64,000 bases of DNA from Clostridia bacterium (lineage in GTDB: Bacteria > Bacillota > Clostridia > Oscillospirales > CAG-272): contig JAFVXI010000018.1 in assembly GCA_017501245.1 (NCBI GenBank), forward strand, positions 26,526-90,525. The letters run 5' to 3'. Of this stretch, positions 41,391 through 49,689 are shown piece after piece. The translations under genes and the position numbers were made by a program. Each line of letters begins with the position of its first letter. Position 1 is the stretch's first letter. The notes under the pieces are model-generated. The model was not told the DNA's origin. It worked only from the letters and a program-made list of their open reading frames with translations, and did not search any database.

Positions 41391-42653
41391 TCAGATGCCG
41401 AAAAGCTCCTTTATCTTATTCTCGTCGATGCCCGAGCCGATAACGCAGAGCCTGCCTATCGTGCCCGCCGTGCCGTATCTGACGTCGATGCCGTCGGGCA
41501 CGTAGTCGAAGTGTATCCATCTGCCGTCGGTTGCGGCAACTATTCCCTTCGCTCTTAAAACCATACCGAAGTCGGAGGACTCGTCAAACTCACCGAGCGC
41601 CGCCTCGATAGCCTCGGGGGTGAACTTCTTCGTCGTTTCTGCGCCGAAGCTCGAGAACACCTCGTCAGCGTGATGATGGCCGTGCTCGTGGCCGTGGCAT
41701 CCGCAGCCGCACTCCTCGTCGTGGTCGTGGTGGTGATGCTCGTGATCGTGGCATCCGCAGCCGCACTCCTCATCGTGATCGTGGTGGTGATGCTCGTGAT
41801 CGTGGTGGCCGTGACAGCACTCCTCGTCGTGGTCGTGGTGGTGATGCTCATGCTCGTGATGACCGTGACAGCACTCCTCATCGTGGTCGTGGTGGTGATG
41901 CTCGTGCTCGTGATGACCGCAGCCGCACTCCTCGCCATGGTCGTGGTGGTGATGCTCGTGCTCGTGGTGGCCGTGACAGCACTCCTCGTCGTGGTCGTGG
42001 TGGTGATGATGGTGCTCGCGATGCTCCTCCTCGAGCTTAGAGATGGCGTCCTCAAGGGTGTTCTTATGCTCCATAGCCGCAAGCACGTCCTTGCCGTCGA
42101 GGCTGTCCCAGGGGGTGACGATGATCTCGGCCGTGGCGTTATGCTCTCTTATAAGAGCGACTGCCTCCTCTATCCTCGACTCCTTTGCAACGTCGGTGTG
42201 CGAGAGGACGATGGCAGAGGCGTTTGCTATCTGATCGTTATAGAACTCGCCGAAGTTCTTCATATACATACGCACCTTCGTAGCGTCCGCAACGGTGGTG
42301 AAGCAGTTTAAGACGTAGTCCTCACGCTCGACGTTTCCGACAGCCTTGATAACGTCGGAGAGCTTGCCGACGCCCGAGGGCTCGATAATGATCCTGTCGG
42401 GGCTATACTCCTCAAGCACCTTTGCAAGTGCGGCGGTGAAATCGCCGACGAGGGAGCAGCAGATGCAGCCCGAATTCATCTCGGTGATCTCGATGCCCGC
42501 ATCCTGAAGGAAGCCGCCGTCAATGCCGATCTCGCCAAACTCGTTTTCGATGAGGACGACCTTCTCGCCGCTGTACGCCTCCTTGATGAGCTTTTTTATA
42601 AGAGTGGTCTTTCCCGCACCGAGAAAGCCCGAGAATATGTCTATCTTGGTCAT
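41391..42653 (-). CDS. CobW/ZNG-type zinc GTPase metallochaperone with six His/Cys repeats
   Basis: 420 aa. GTPase domain with Walker A GFLGAGKTTLI (9-19), the metal motif CICC in MNSGCICCSLVGDF, and SHTDVAK (T in place of N in the NKxD element). Residues about 213-328 hold six tandem 18-residue units of the form HHHHDHDEECCHGHHEHE (variants with ECGCGCHDHE), then the CobW C-terminal domain (MVLRAKGIV...WIHFDYVPDG). COG0523 GTPases deliver zinc, cobalt or nickel to client enzymes; the insert should buffer many metal ions. The repeats are also visible in DNA as 54-bp units. Confidence 0.92.
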   Translation of the reverse strand: MTKIDIFSGFLGAGKTTLIKKLIKEAYSGEKVVLIENEFGEIGIDGGFLQDAGIEITEMNSGCICCSLVGDFTAALAKVLEEYSPDRIIIEPSGVGKLSDVIKAVGNVEREDYVLNCFTTVADATKVRMYMKNFGEFYNDQIANASAIVLSHTDVAKESRIEEAVALIREHNATAEIIVTPWDSLDGKDVLAAMEHKNTLEDAISKLEEEHREHHHHHHDHDEECCHGHHEHEHHHHDHGEECGCGHHEHEHHHHDHDEECCHGHHEHEHHHHDHDEECCHGHHDHEHHHHDHDEECGCGCHDHEHHHHDHDEECGCGCHGHEHGHHHADEVFSSFGAETTKKFTPEAIEAALGEFDESSDFGMVLRAKGIVAATDGRWIHFDYVPDGIDVRYGTAGTIGRLCVIGSGIDENKIKELFGI

Positions 42654-42683
42654 TTTTTCGCCTTTCTATATAAAAACCTTTAT

Positions 42684-42718
42684 TAAAATATTTTATACCT
42701 TTTAGCCGTAAAAGTCAA
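42684..42718 (-). promoter_or_regulatory. promoter and palindromic operator of the CobW pair
   Basis: Minus-strand -35 TTGACT (42718-42713), 17-bp spacer, -10 TAAAAT (42695-42690). The -10 lies inside the perfect 12-bp palindrome TAAAATATTTTA (42684-42695), a plausible site for a metal-responsive repressor. Not a strict match to a Zur or Fur box that I can cite. Confidence 0.5.
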
Positions 42719-42765
42719 TACTGAGCCGATACTTTTAACGGAAAAATATACTTTTTCCTCTCGGA

Positions 42766-43233
42766 TCAGACAAGCTCGGCAAAGCCCGACTGCCTGAGCG
42801 CCTCGTATACGGCTATGGCAACCGAGTTTGAGAGGTTTAAGCATCTTAGGGTCGGGAGCATCGGGATGCGCACGCTCGTCTCGGGGTTTGCCTCTATCAG
42901 CTCGCGCGGCAGGCCGGCAGTCTCCTTGCCGAACACGAGAAAGACCTCGCCCGAGTAGGAAACGTCGGTATAATTTTTGCTTGCGTGCGCAGAAAAGTAA
43001 TAGCAGAGAGCTCCGGGGTTCTTCTCCTTAAAGTCCTCGAAGCTATCGTAATAGGTGATATCGAGCTTGTCCCAGTAGTCGAGCCCCGCACGCTTGAGCG
43101 TTCTGTCCGAGATCTCGAAGCCGGTCGGGCGGATGATGTGAAGCGCCGCACCCGTCACGGCGCAGGTGCGTGAGATGTTGCCCGTGTTCTGGGGTATCTC
43201 GGGATTGTATAAAACCACGTTAAGCCTTTTCAT
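42766..43233 (-). CDS. trmL: tRNA (cytidine(34)-2'-O)-methyltransferase TrmL
   Basis: 155 aa from the ATG at 43233 (GGAGCAAGGAA upstream). SPOUT methyltransferase with a C-terminal trefoil knot: NVVLYNPEIPQNTGNISRTCAVTGAALHIIRPTGF, then LVFGKETAGLP and RIPMLPTLRCLNLSNSVAIAVYEALRQ. Methylates the ribose of nucleotide 34 in tRNA-Leu. Divergent from secA. Confidence 0.96.
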   Translation of the reverse strand: MKRLNVVLYNPEIPQNTGNISRTCAVTGAALHIIRPTGFEISDRTLKRAGLDYWDKLDITYYDSFEDFKEKNPGALCYYFSAHASKNYTDVSYSGEVFLVFGKETAGLPRELIEANPETSVRIPMLPTLRCLNLSNSVAIAVYEALRQSGFAELV

Positions 43234-43456
43234 TTCCTTGCTCCAATGTATTTTCTTCATAATATTGTATCACATCGGCGTGGCTTATGCAAGGGGGGGA
43301 GCTCCGATTGGCCTCGGTGTTTTTATTCGCTTCAATACCCGATATTTCCCACGGCGACCCCCGGCGTATACGCCGTATTGCACAGCCGCTCACGTGGCAC
43401 CTATGACAGAAAAAAGTTTCGGCTTTGTAAACTAAATATTTATTTTCTTTTTCCGG

Positions 43457-43485
43457 TTTACTTTTGCGTGCGGGCGTGGTATAAT
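43457..43485 (+). promoter_or_regulatory. promoter of secA
   Basis: -35 TTTACT (43457-43462), 17-bp spacer, -10 TATAAT (43480-43485). Confidence 0.65.
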
Positions 43486-43539
43486 TAAGAATGGCAAATT
43501 ATAGTGTCGGCTGAGCCGACGGCGAAAGGATATATCATA

Positions 43540-46308
43540 ATGGGGCTTTTTAAGCTACTCTTCGGAACGTATAGTGAAAGACAGATAAAAAAGATCAAGC
43601 CTATCGTGGATGCGATAGAGGCTCTCGACGAAAAATTCCACGCCCTCTCGGACGAGGAGATGCGTGGATATACGGAAAAGCTCAAGGCAGAGCTTGCGGC
43701 AGGAAAGACGCTCGACGACATCCTGCCCGAGGCATTTGCTCTCGTGAGAGAGGCGGCCGAGAGAGTGCTTGGCAAGAGACCCTTCCGTGTTCAGCTTATA
43801 GGCGGCATACTCCTCCACCAGGGGCGCATCGCCGAGATGAGGACCGGCGAGGGAAAGACCCTCGTTGCTACCCTCCCCGCCTACCTTAACGCACTGACGG
43901 GCAAGGGCGTCCACATCGTCACGGTAAACGACTATCTCGCAACTCGTGACAGCGAGGAGATGGGCAGAGTTTACGGCTATCTCGGGCTCACCACCGGTCT
44001 TATCGTCCACGGTCAGTCGGGCGAGGAGAAGCGTGCGGCTTACGCTGCGGATATCACCTACTGCACTAATAACGAGCTGGGCTTTGACTACCTGAGAGAT
44101 AATATGGTCGTCTACAAGGAGCGTATGGTGCAGAGGGGACACGCCTTTGCCATCGTTGACGAGGTCGACTCCATTCTTATAGACGAGGCGAGAACGCCCC
44201 TGATCATCTCCGGCATCTCCTCCAAGTCTACCGAGCTATACGAGAGGGCGGACACCTTCGTGCGCACGCTCTCCCGCCACGTAATCAAGGAGGTCGACAA
44301 GAAGCAGGACCTCGACACGTACGAGGAGGACTTCATCGTTGACGAGAAGGCGAGGACGGCAGTTCTCACCGCTCACGGAATTGAGAAGGCGGAGAAATTC
44401 TTCGAGATAGAAAACCTCTCCGACCCCGAAAACTCAAGCATATACCATCACGTAAACATCGCCATCAAGGCGCACGGCGTAATGAAGTGCGACACCGACT
44501 ATATCGTCAAGGACGGCGAGGTCATCATCGTCGACGCATTTACCGGCAGACTTATGCCCGGAAGACGATATAACGACGGCCTGCACCAGGCTATCGAGGC
44601 TAAGGAGCGCGTCGAGGTCCAGAAGGAGAGCCGCACGATTGCGACCATCACCTTCCAAAACTACTTCAGGATGTATAAAAAGCTCTCGGGCATGACCGGA
44701 ACGGCGCTGACCGAGGAGGACGAGTTCAGGCAGATATACTCTCTCGACGTCGTAGAGGTGCCGACCAACAAGCCGATGATCAGAAAGGATCAGAACGACG
44801 TCGTATACAAGACGAGAAGAGGCAAGCTGCGTGCCATCGTCGAGCAGATCCGCGCCTGCAAGGAGAAGGGACAGCCCGTGCTTGTCGGCACGGTTTCCAT
44901 CGAGCGCTCGGAGGAGCTCTCGGCTATATTAAAGAAGCTCGGGATCCCGCACAACGTGCTTAACGCAAAGCAGCACGAAAAGGAGGCGGAGATCGTTGCT
45001 CAGGCGGGCAGCCTCGGCGCCGTCACCATCTCTACCAACATGGCGGGACGTGGAACGGATATTATGCTCGGAGGAAACCCCGAGTTCCTCGCTAAGCGTG
45101 ACTTAAGGAGCCTTGGCTACGACGAGAGGCTCGTGGCAGAGGCTAATGGCACGGGCGAGACCGACGACGAGGAGATCCTCGAGGTAAGAGAGAAATTCCG
45201 TGAGCTATACAAAGAGCATAAGGAAAAGATTGCACCCCTCGCAGAGGAGGTCAAAGCTGCCGGCGGACTTTACATCCTCGGCACGGAAAGACACGAGAGC
45301 CGAAGGATAGACAACCAGCTCCGCGGACGAAGCGGCAGACAGGGCGACCCCGGCGAATCCCGATTCTTCCTTTCTCTTGAGGACGATCTGATGCGTCTTT
45401 TCGGCTCGGACAGGATCATGGGAATGGTTTCGGCGCTCGGCCTCGACGAGGACACGGCGATAGACGCAAGGATCCTCTCGGGCTCCATCGAGGGTGCGCA
45501 GAAGCGCATCGAGTCGAACAACTTTGAGCGCAGAAAGAACGTGCTCACCTACGACGACGTCATGAACCAGCAGAGGCAGATCGTCTACGCACAGAGAGGC
45601 GAGGTGCTGCTCGGGGAGAGCGTCGAGGAGAAAATAGTCAATATGATCCGCTCGTCGGTGGAATCTACCTTCGACTTCTGCTTCGGCGGTGAGGACCCCG
45701 AGAGCTATCGCTTTGACGATTTTATAAGCCACTACCGTGGACTGCTCGTCGACTCGAAGGGCTTTAAGTATAGCCCCGAGGAGCTTGCCGCGATAGACAA
45801 GGACGCATGGCGTGAGGAGCTTGTCCTGCGTGCGCTCGAGATCTACCGCTCCAAGGATCAGATCTTCCTCGATGCCGGCATCGGCACGGAGGATAAGCCC
45901 GTTATGCGTGAGATCGAAAAGCGCATACTGCTTGAAAACGTTGACCGCAAGTGGATGGATCATCTTGAGGCTATGGATCAGCTCAAGGAGTATATCGGAC
46001 TTAACGCCTACGCTCAGCGTGACCCCGTTGCGATGTATAGGCTCGAGGGCGGCGATATGTTCGACGCTATGATAGACGACATCAAGGAGGACACCGTAAG
46101 AGGCATACTCAGCGTTATGCCGAGGACGGCATCCACCGAGCGCAAGGAGGTCGTTAAGGTAACGGGCGTCGGAGAAAACGCAAGGAGCAAGCCCTCCACC
46201 TCACCAGTACGACGCACCGAAAAGAAGGTCGGACGAAACGACCCCTGCCCCTGCGGAAGCGGAAAGAAATATAAGAAGTGCTGCGGTAGAAACACCTCAG
46301 AGGAATAA
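43540..46308 (+). CDS. secA: preprotein translocase ATPase SecA
   Basis: 922 aa from the ATG at 43540 (MGLFKLLFGTYSERQIKKI; AAAGGA upstream), the normal SecA start. DEAD-like motor with MRTGEGKTLVATLPAYL, VDEVDSILIDEARTPLIISG, MAGRGTDIMLGGN and LRGRSGRQGDPGESRFFLSLEDDLMRLFG. The extreme C-terminus carries the SEC-C zinc motif CPCGSGKKYKKCC. Drives post-translational export through SecYEG. Single gene with its own promoter. Confidence 0.98.
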   Translation: MGLFKLLFGTYSERQIKKIKPIVDAIEALDEKFHALSDEEMRGYTEKLKAELAAGKTLDDILPEAFALVREAAERVLGKRPFRVQLIGGILLHQGRIAEMRTGEGKTLVATLPAYLNALTGKGVHIVTVNDYLATRDSEEMGRVYGYLGLTTGLIVHGQSGEEKRAAYAADITYCTNNELGFDYLRDNMVVYKERMVQRGHAFAIVDEVDSILIDEARTPLIISGISSKSTELYERADTFVRTLSRHVIKEVDKKQDLDTYEEDFIVDEKARTAVLTAHGIEKAEKFFEIENLSDPENSSIYHHVNIAIKAHGVMKCDTDYIVKDGEVIIVDAFTGRLMPGRRYNDGLHQAIEAKERVEVQKESRTIATITFQNYFRMYKKLSGMTGTALTEEDEFRQIYSLDVVEVPTNKPMIRKDQNDVVYKTRRGKLRAIVEQIRACKEKGQPVLVGTVSIERSEELSAILKKLGIPHNVLNAKQHEKEAEIVAQAGSLGAVTISTNMAGRGTDIMLGGNPEFLAKRDLRSLGYDERLVAEANGTGETDDEEILEVREKFRELYKEHKEKIAPLAEEVKAAGGLYILGTERHESRRIDNQLRGRSGRQGDPGESRFFLSLEDDLMRLFGSDRIMGMVSALGLDEDTAIDARILSGSIEGAQKRIESNNFERRKNVLTYDDVMNQQRQIVYAQRGEVLLGESVEEKIVNMIRSSVESTFDFCFGGEDPESYRFDDFISHYRGLLVDSKGFKYSPEELAAIDKDAWREELVLRALEIYRSKDQIFLDAGIGTEDKPVMREIEKRILLENVDRKWMDHLEAMDQLKEYIGLNAYAQRDPVAMYRLEGGDMFDAMIDDIKEDTVRGILSVMPRTASTERKEVVKVTGVGENARSKPSTSPVRRTEKKVGRNDPCPCGSGKKYKKCCGRNTSEE

Positions 46309-46611
46309 TAACGGCTGATCACACGGAGCCGCCTTCACTATTTGGCGCCGGCACCGAACTCAGAGGGCGCCGCTATGCTATACCTAAGGCAGCTTGCAGG
46401 CAAAAAGCCTCCCCGCCCTCTTTATGACGGCAGCAGATTATTTAGAAATGATCGCTCATATCTGCTGTTACAGGGCGGAAGCTCATAAGCTAAATTATAC
46501 CGCTCTGCTCTCTTTATGACGGCGGCAGACAAACAAAGAAAAAGGCCGCAGGGTTGCGGCAAAAAAACAATATCCCGAGGCGGATGCATCGGGGTCAAAA
46601 GGACTTTAATA
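46309..46611. other. noncoding spacer with repeated words and hairpins
   Basis: About 300 bp. CTCTTTATGACGGC(A/G)GCAGA occurs at 46418-46437 and 46510-46529. CAGCAGAT/ATCTGCTG arms (about 46431-46479) and GCCGCAGGGTTGCGGC (46545-46560) can fold. The promoter for the membrane-protein pair should lie here, but none was clear. Confidence 0.45.
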
Positions 46612-47295
46612 ATGGGATTCGGAACACTGTTTTTTGGCTATTTCCTGTTACTTAATATAACCTATTTCCACTTCACGGATCTGATAGCGGCGCTGGTAAT
46701 GCTCCTCGGCATCTACAAGCTGATGGGCGTCAGCGCCCCCTTCCGTGCGCCGTTTATTGCAGGCTGTGTGTTCGGAGCGGTGGGGATTTTTGAGCTGGGG
46801 CTCGGAATCTTTGAGCTTTTCGGCGGCGAGATCCTGCCCGACCTCATCACCTACACGGCGATAGCTAGATCGGTCGTCATCTGCATTCTGACCGTGCTTT
46901 TGCTGAGGGCTATGCGAGAGATCGCAATCTCGGTCGAGCTTGAGCGTGTGCCGCTCAGGTGCAGGACTATGACGATATGGACGATGCTGCTCTACGCCTT
47001 AAACGTGCTGCTGCAGTCGCCCGCCATCACCTCGGCTCTGCCCGATGGGGTTGCCGCAGGTCTATACCTTACTTATTTCATCGGCGTGGTTATAGTAGTG
47101 ATACTCAACCTCTCGATCATATACACCTGCTATATGCGTATATGCATGCCCGAGGACCTTGAAGGAAAGAAGGAAAAGCCCTCGCGCTTCGCCTTTATCA
47201 ACGAATACCGCCGCCGCAGAGACGAGCGTGCCGCTAAGGAAAGAGAGGAGGCGCTCGCCCGCTTAGAGGAGAAAAGGAGGAAAAAGAAAAAATGA
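46612..47295 (+). CDS. membrane protein of unknown function
   Basis: 227 aa from the ATG at 46612 (AAAGGA upstream). About six hydrophobic helices between residues 3 and 185, then a basic cytoplasmic tail (KPSRFAFINEYRRRRDERAAKEREEALARLEEKRRKKKK) with coiled-coil character. No recognised family. Overlaps the next gene by four bases; the two probably form a complex or share a function. Confidence 0.65.
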   Translation: MGFGTLFFGYFLLLNITYFHFTDLIAALVMLLGIYKLMGVSAPFRAPFIAGCVFGAVGIFELGLGIFELFGGEILPDLITYTAIARSVVICILTVLLLRAMREIAISVELERVPLRCRTMTIWTMLLYALNVLLQSPAITSALPDGVAAGLYLTYFIGVVIVVILNLSIIYTCYMRICMPEDLEGKKEKPSRFAFINEYRRRRDERAAKEREEALARLEEKRRKKKK

Positions 47296-48731
47296 CAAAT
47301 GCGACCCCCGGCCGTGGCGGCCTCACTATGGGAAAGCTGCTTCTTTGTCTTATCTTCATTCTCGTTCCTAATTTCAACGTTCTTGATTTTCTACCCGATC
47401 TCGTGGCCTATCTCATCCTTGCCCGGGCGTTCGGCAGATATGCCGAGATGGTGCCGCACTTTGCCGAGGCGAGAGATGGCTTTATGCACCTGGCGATCAT
47501 CAGCACGATCAAGATCCCCGCATCGGTGGTCATGGTGGCTAATATGTCGTCGGGACGCGACATCGTTATACTCTTCTCTCTCGTCTTTGTGACGATAGAG
47601 ATCATCACGCTCCTACCAACGATCCGCTCGGCATACGCCGCTCTATACTATCTCGGCGAGCGTGGAAGCCTGTCGGAGAGCGTTACGCCGTTTTCCACAT
47701 TTGGCATAAACATTAAGCCGGAAGCGTTAGAAATAATAACTATCATTTACATATTCGTGCGTGGGGCGCTGAATATTATCCCCGACGCCTTCTTACTTTC
47801 AAACGAAGTGCTTGAGATCGAGCTTGCTCTGCGCCGAGCCTTTCCGATCGCTACGGTCATCTGTATGTCGCTCTCGCTGCTCGTCGGTATAGCCGTCAGC
47901 ATACTTATATACCGCTATGCTAAGCGCATTATTAAGACGGGGCGCACCGAGGAGGTGGCAAGAGAGATCGCAGGCGAGGCGAGGCTTCGCGAGATCGAGA
48001 AGAAGACCTCGGTGAAGAGGATGCTCTTTGCCGTTACGGTCATGCTATTCGGCTCGCTCTTGACCTTTGACGTTTCCTTCGAAAACCTTAATAACGGGCT
48101 TAATATGTTGCCGCACTTCCTCTACGCCTTCCTCGTCATATGGTTTGGCTTAAAGCACTTCACCGACAGGAGGCACAAGAGCGGCATCCTGGTTTCGGGT
48201 CTGTGCTACTCTGCCGTTTCTGCATACGTTCAGTATCTTTCGGCGATGTTTTACGCCGTTTACGACTTCTCGGATCTCGGATATCTGCTCCCTGCCGACG
48301 AGGCATACGGAATGATAAAGCTCTTCTACGTAGTGGAGGTCGTGCTCTTTGCGGCGTTTGCGCTGAGCTTTGCGCTTGGCTTCTCTGCGTTTATCACCGA
48401 GCATACCACCCTCGGCATACACACCGAGGCGACCGAGACCGACCGCAGACAGGCACGCCGAATGAAAATAAAGAGCTTTGCTTTTGCGGCGTTTCCGCTC
48501 CTTATTCTTATCCTCAAGTGCGTCAACGTATTTATTTCCGGCGAGGTCAGATACATACCCGTAACCACCCCCGACCAGGAGCTATCGCACGTCGTCACTA
48601 ACGTTGCGCCCTGGTTCGGCTTGGTCGTCGTCATCGCTTCGATCGCTTACGTTTTCTACTCCTACTTCTTTATAAACGAGGTCAAGGAGGAGATAAGGAT
48701 GAAGTATTCGACCGAGCGGGAGAGCTTCTGA
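47292..48731 (+). CDS. polytopic membrane protein of unknown function
   Basis: 479 aa, about ten to twelve hydrophobic helices in two halves, split by a charged cytoplasmic segment near 218-250 (YRYAKRIIKTGRTEEVAREIAGEARLREIEKKTSVKR). The N-terminus LLLCLIFILVPNFNVLDFLPDLVAYLILARAFGRY is reminiscent of clostridial 'NVNIIDILPDFIGY' membrane proteins of unknown role, seen by memory only. Coupled to the preceding gene by an ATGA overlap. Confidence 0.65.
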   Translation: MTNATPGRGGLTMGKLLLCLIFILVPNFNVLDFLPDLVAYLILARAFGRYAEMVPHFAEARDGFMHLAIISTIKIPASVVMVANMSSGRDIVILFSLVFVTIEIITLLPTIRSAYAALYYLGERGSLSESVTPFSTFGINIKPEALEIITIIYIFVRGALNIIPDAFLLSNEVLEIELALRRAFPIATVICMSLSLLVGIAVSILIYRYAKRIIKTGRTEEVAREIAGEARLREIEKKTSVKRMLFAVTVMLFGSLLTFDVSFENLNNGLNMLPHFLYAFLVIWFGLKHFTDRRHKSGILVSGLCYSAVSAYVQYLSAMFYAVYDFSDLGYLLPADEAYGMIKLFYVVEVVLFAAFALSFALGFSAFITEHTTLGIHTEATETDRRQARRMKIKSFAFAAFPLLILILKCVNVFISGEVRYIPVTTPDQELSHVVTNVAPWFGLVVVIASIAYVFYSYFFINEVKEEIRMKYSTERESF

Positions 48732-48853
48732 CCGACCTTTGTTCCAAGCTTACTCAGGCCCCCCTTCACCTTCCGTGATGGGATCCTGCTCAAGCTTCAT
48801 TTTTTCATCCGAGCCGCACTCGCCTTCCGCCTTTGGCGTAAAGCTCGTATCCA

Positions 48854-48887
48854 CTAAAAAAAGCACCCGATCGGGTGCTTTTTTTAG
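48854..48887. terminator. perfect 34-bp palindromic terminator
   Basis: Perfectly self-complementary: CTAAAAAAAGCACCCGA followed by its exact inverse. T runs on both strands make it bidirectional, between the membrane-protein pair and gmk. Confidence 0.95.
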
Positions 48888-49000
48888 TATTTAAAATCGG
48901 GAAAACGAGCCGAGGAGCATAAACGTCCCGAACGCAAGCGTGACGCACTGATCCGCCACCCGGCAGATGAAAATGACGTTTTTGTCAGAAAACGCAAATA

Positions 49001-49624
49001 TTACTTAGCAATTTCAGCGATAACGGCGTCGATATCCGCCTGCTTGGGCTCGCCCCTCATAAAGCTGTCGAAGAGACTTACGACCTCGTCACGGCACTCG
49101 TCAAGGGTGGCGACGTTAGGCACCATATGATAGAAGGCGTAGGAGAGTCCGGGGAGGCGCATATAGTCCTCGAGGTTGCGCTGCTTCCTTGATCTAACCT
49201 TCTCCTCGGTTGCGCCCTCACGGGTGGTGAGCCTATGCTCGACCGTTGCGGGGTCTGCGTAGATAAAGACGGCGCAGGTGTGGCAGATGGGATTGTTGTA
49301 GAGCGACTCAACGCCCTTGAGGTCGAGGACGAGCAGAGGGATCTTGCCCTCGCTGTGCGCCCTTTCAACCTCGGACTTGGGAGTGCCGTACATACAGCCG
49401 TCGTAGACCATATGCTCGAGCATCTCTCCTCGCTCGACGAGGCCGAGGAACTCCTCCTCCGTTACGTGCAGATATTCGGTAGTATTTGAGTCGTTGCGCA
49501 TCGGGCGTGTGGTTGCCGAGCGGAGAAAGGTGAAGCGAGGCTCACGCTCTATGATGGCCTTTGCCACCGCAGTTTTGCCGACGCCGGAGGGGCCGGCTAC
49601 TATAAGGATAGGATACTTATTCAT
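49001..49624 (-). CDS. gmk: guanylate kinase-like protein
   Basis: 207 aa from the ATG at 49624 (GGAG upstream). P-loop GPSGVGKT (11-18), the GMP-binding region RSATTRPMRNDSNTTEYLHVTEEEF, then GEMLEHMVYDGCMYGTPKSEV and VLDLKGVESL. The motif order is that of Gmk, but RSATTRPMR replaces the usual SATTRxPRxGE and DxxG details differ, so it may be a second, divergent guanylate kinase. The C-terminus is extended by about 15 residues. Lies downstream of serS on the same strand. Confidence 0.75.
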   Translation of the reverse strand: MNKYPILIVAGPSGVGKTAVAKAIIEREPRFTFLRSATTRPMRNDSNTTEYLHVTEEEFLGLVERGEMLEHMVYDGCMYGTPKSEVERAHSEGKIPLLVLDLKGVESLYNNPICHTCAVFIYADPATVEHRLTTREGATEEKVRSRKQRNLEDYMRLPGLSYAFYHMVPNVATLDECRDEVVSLFDSFMRGEPKQADIDAVIAEIAK

Positions 49625-49689
49625 AAATTCTCCATTCTGTCGCACCGGGCGACCTTAGAAAATATGGGTCGGGGCTTTTGCCGCAAGGA

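Noticed and set aside
41670-42311. 213-codon hydrophobic frame opposite the His/Cys repeats
   Set aside because: The valine/methionine/leucine repeat is the antisense of His/Asp/Cys codons; no ribosome site. It looks like a membrane protein only by codon complementarity.
43504-43539. Twelve-codon upstream extension of secA
   Set aside because: SecA proteins start at the MGLFKLLFG-type sequence, and the AAAGGA site lies inside the extension.
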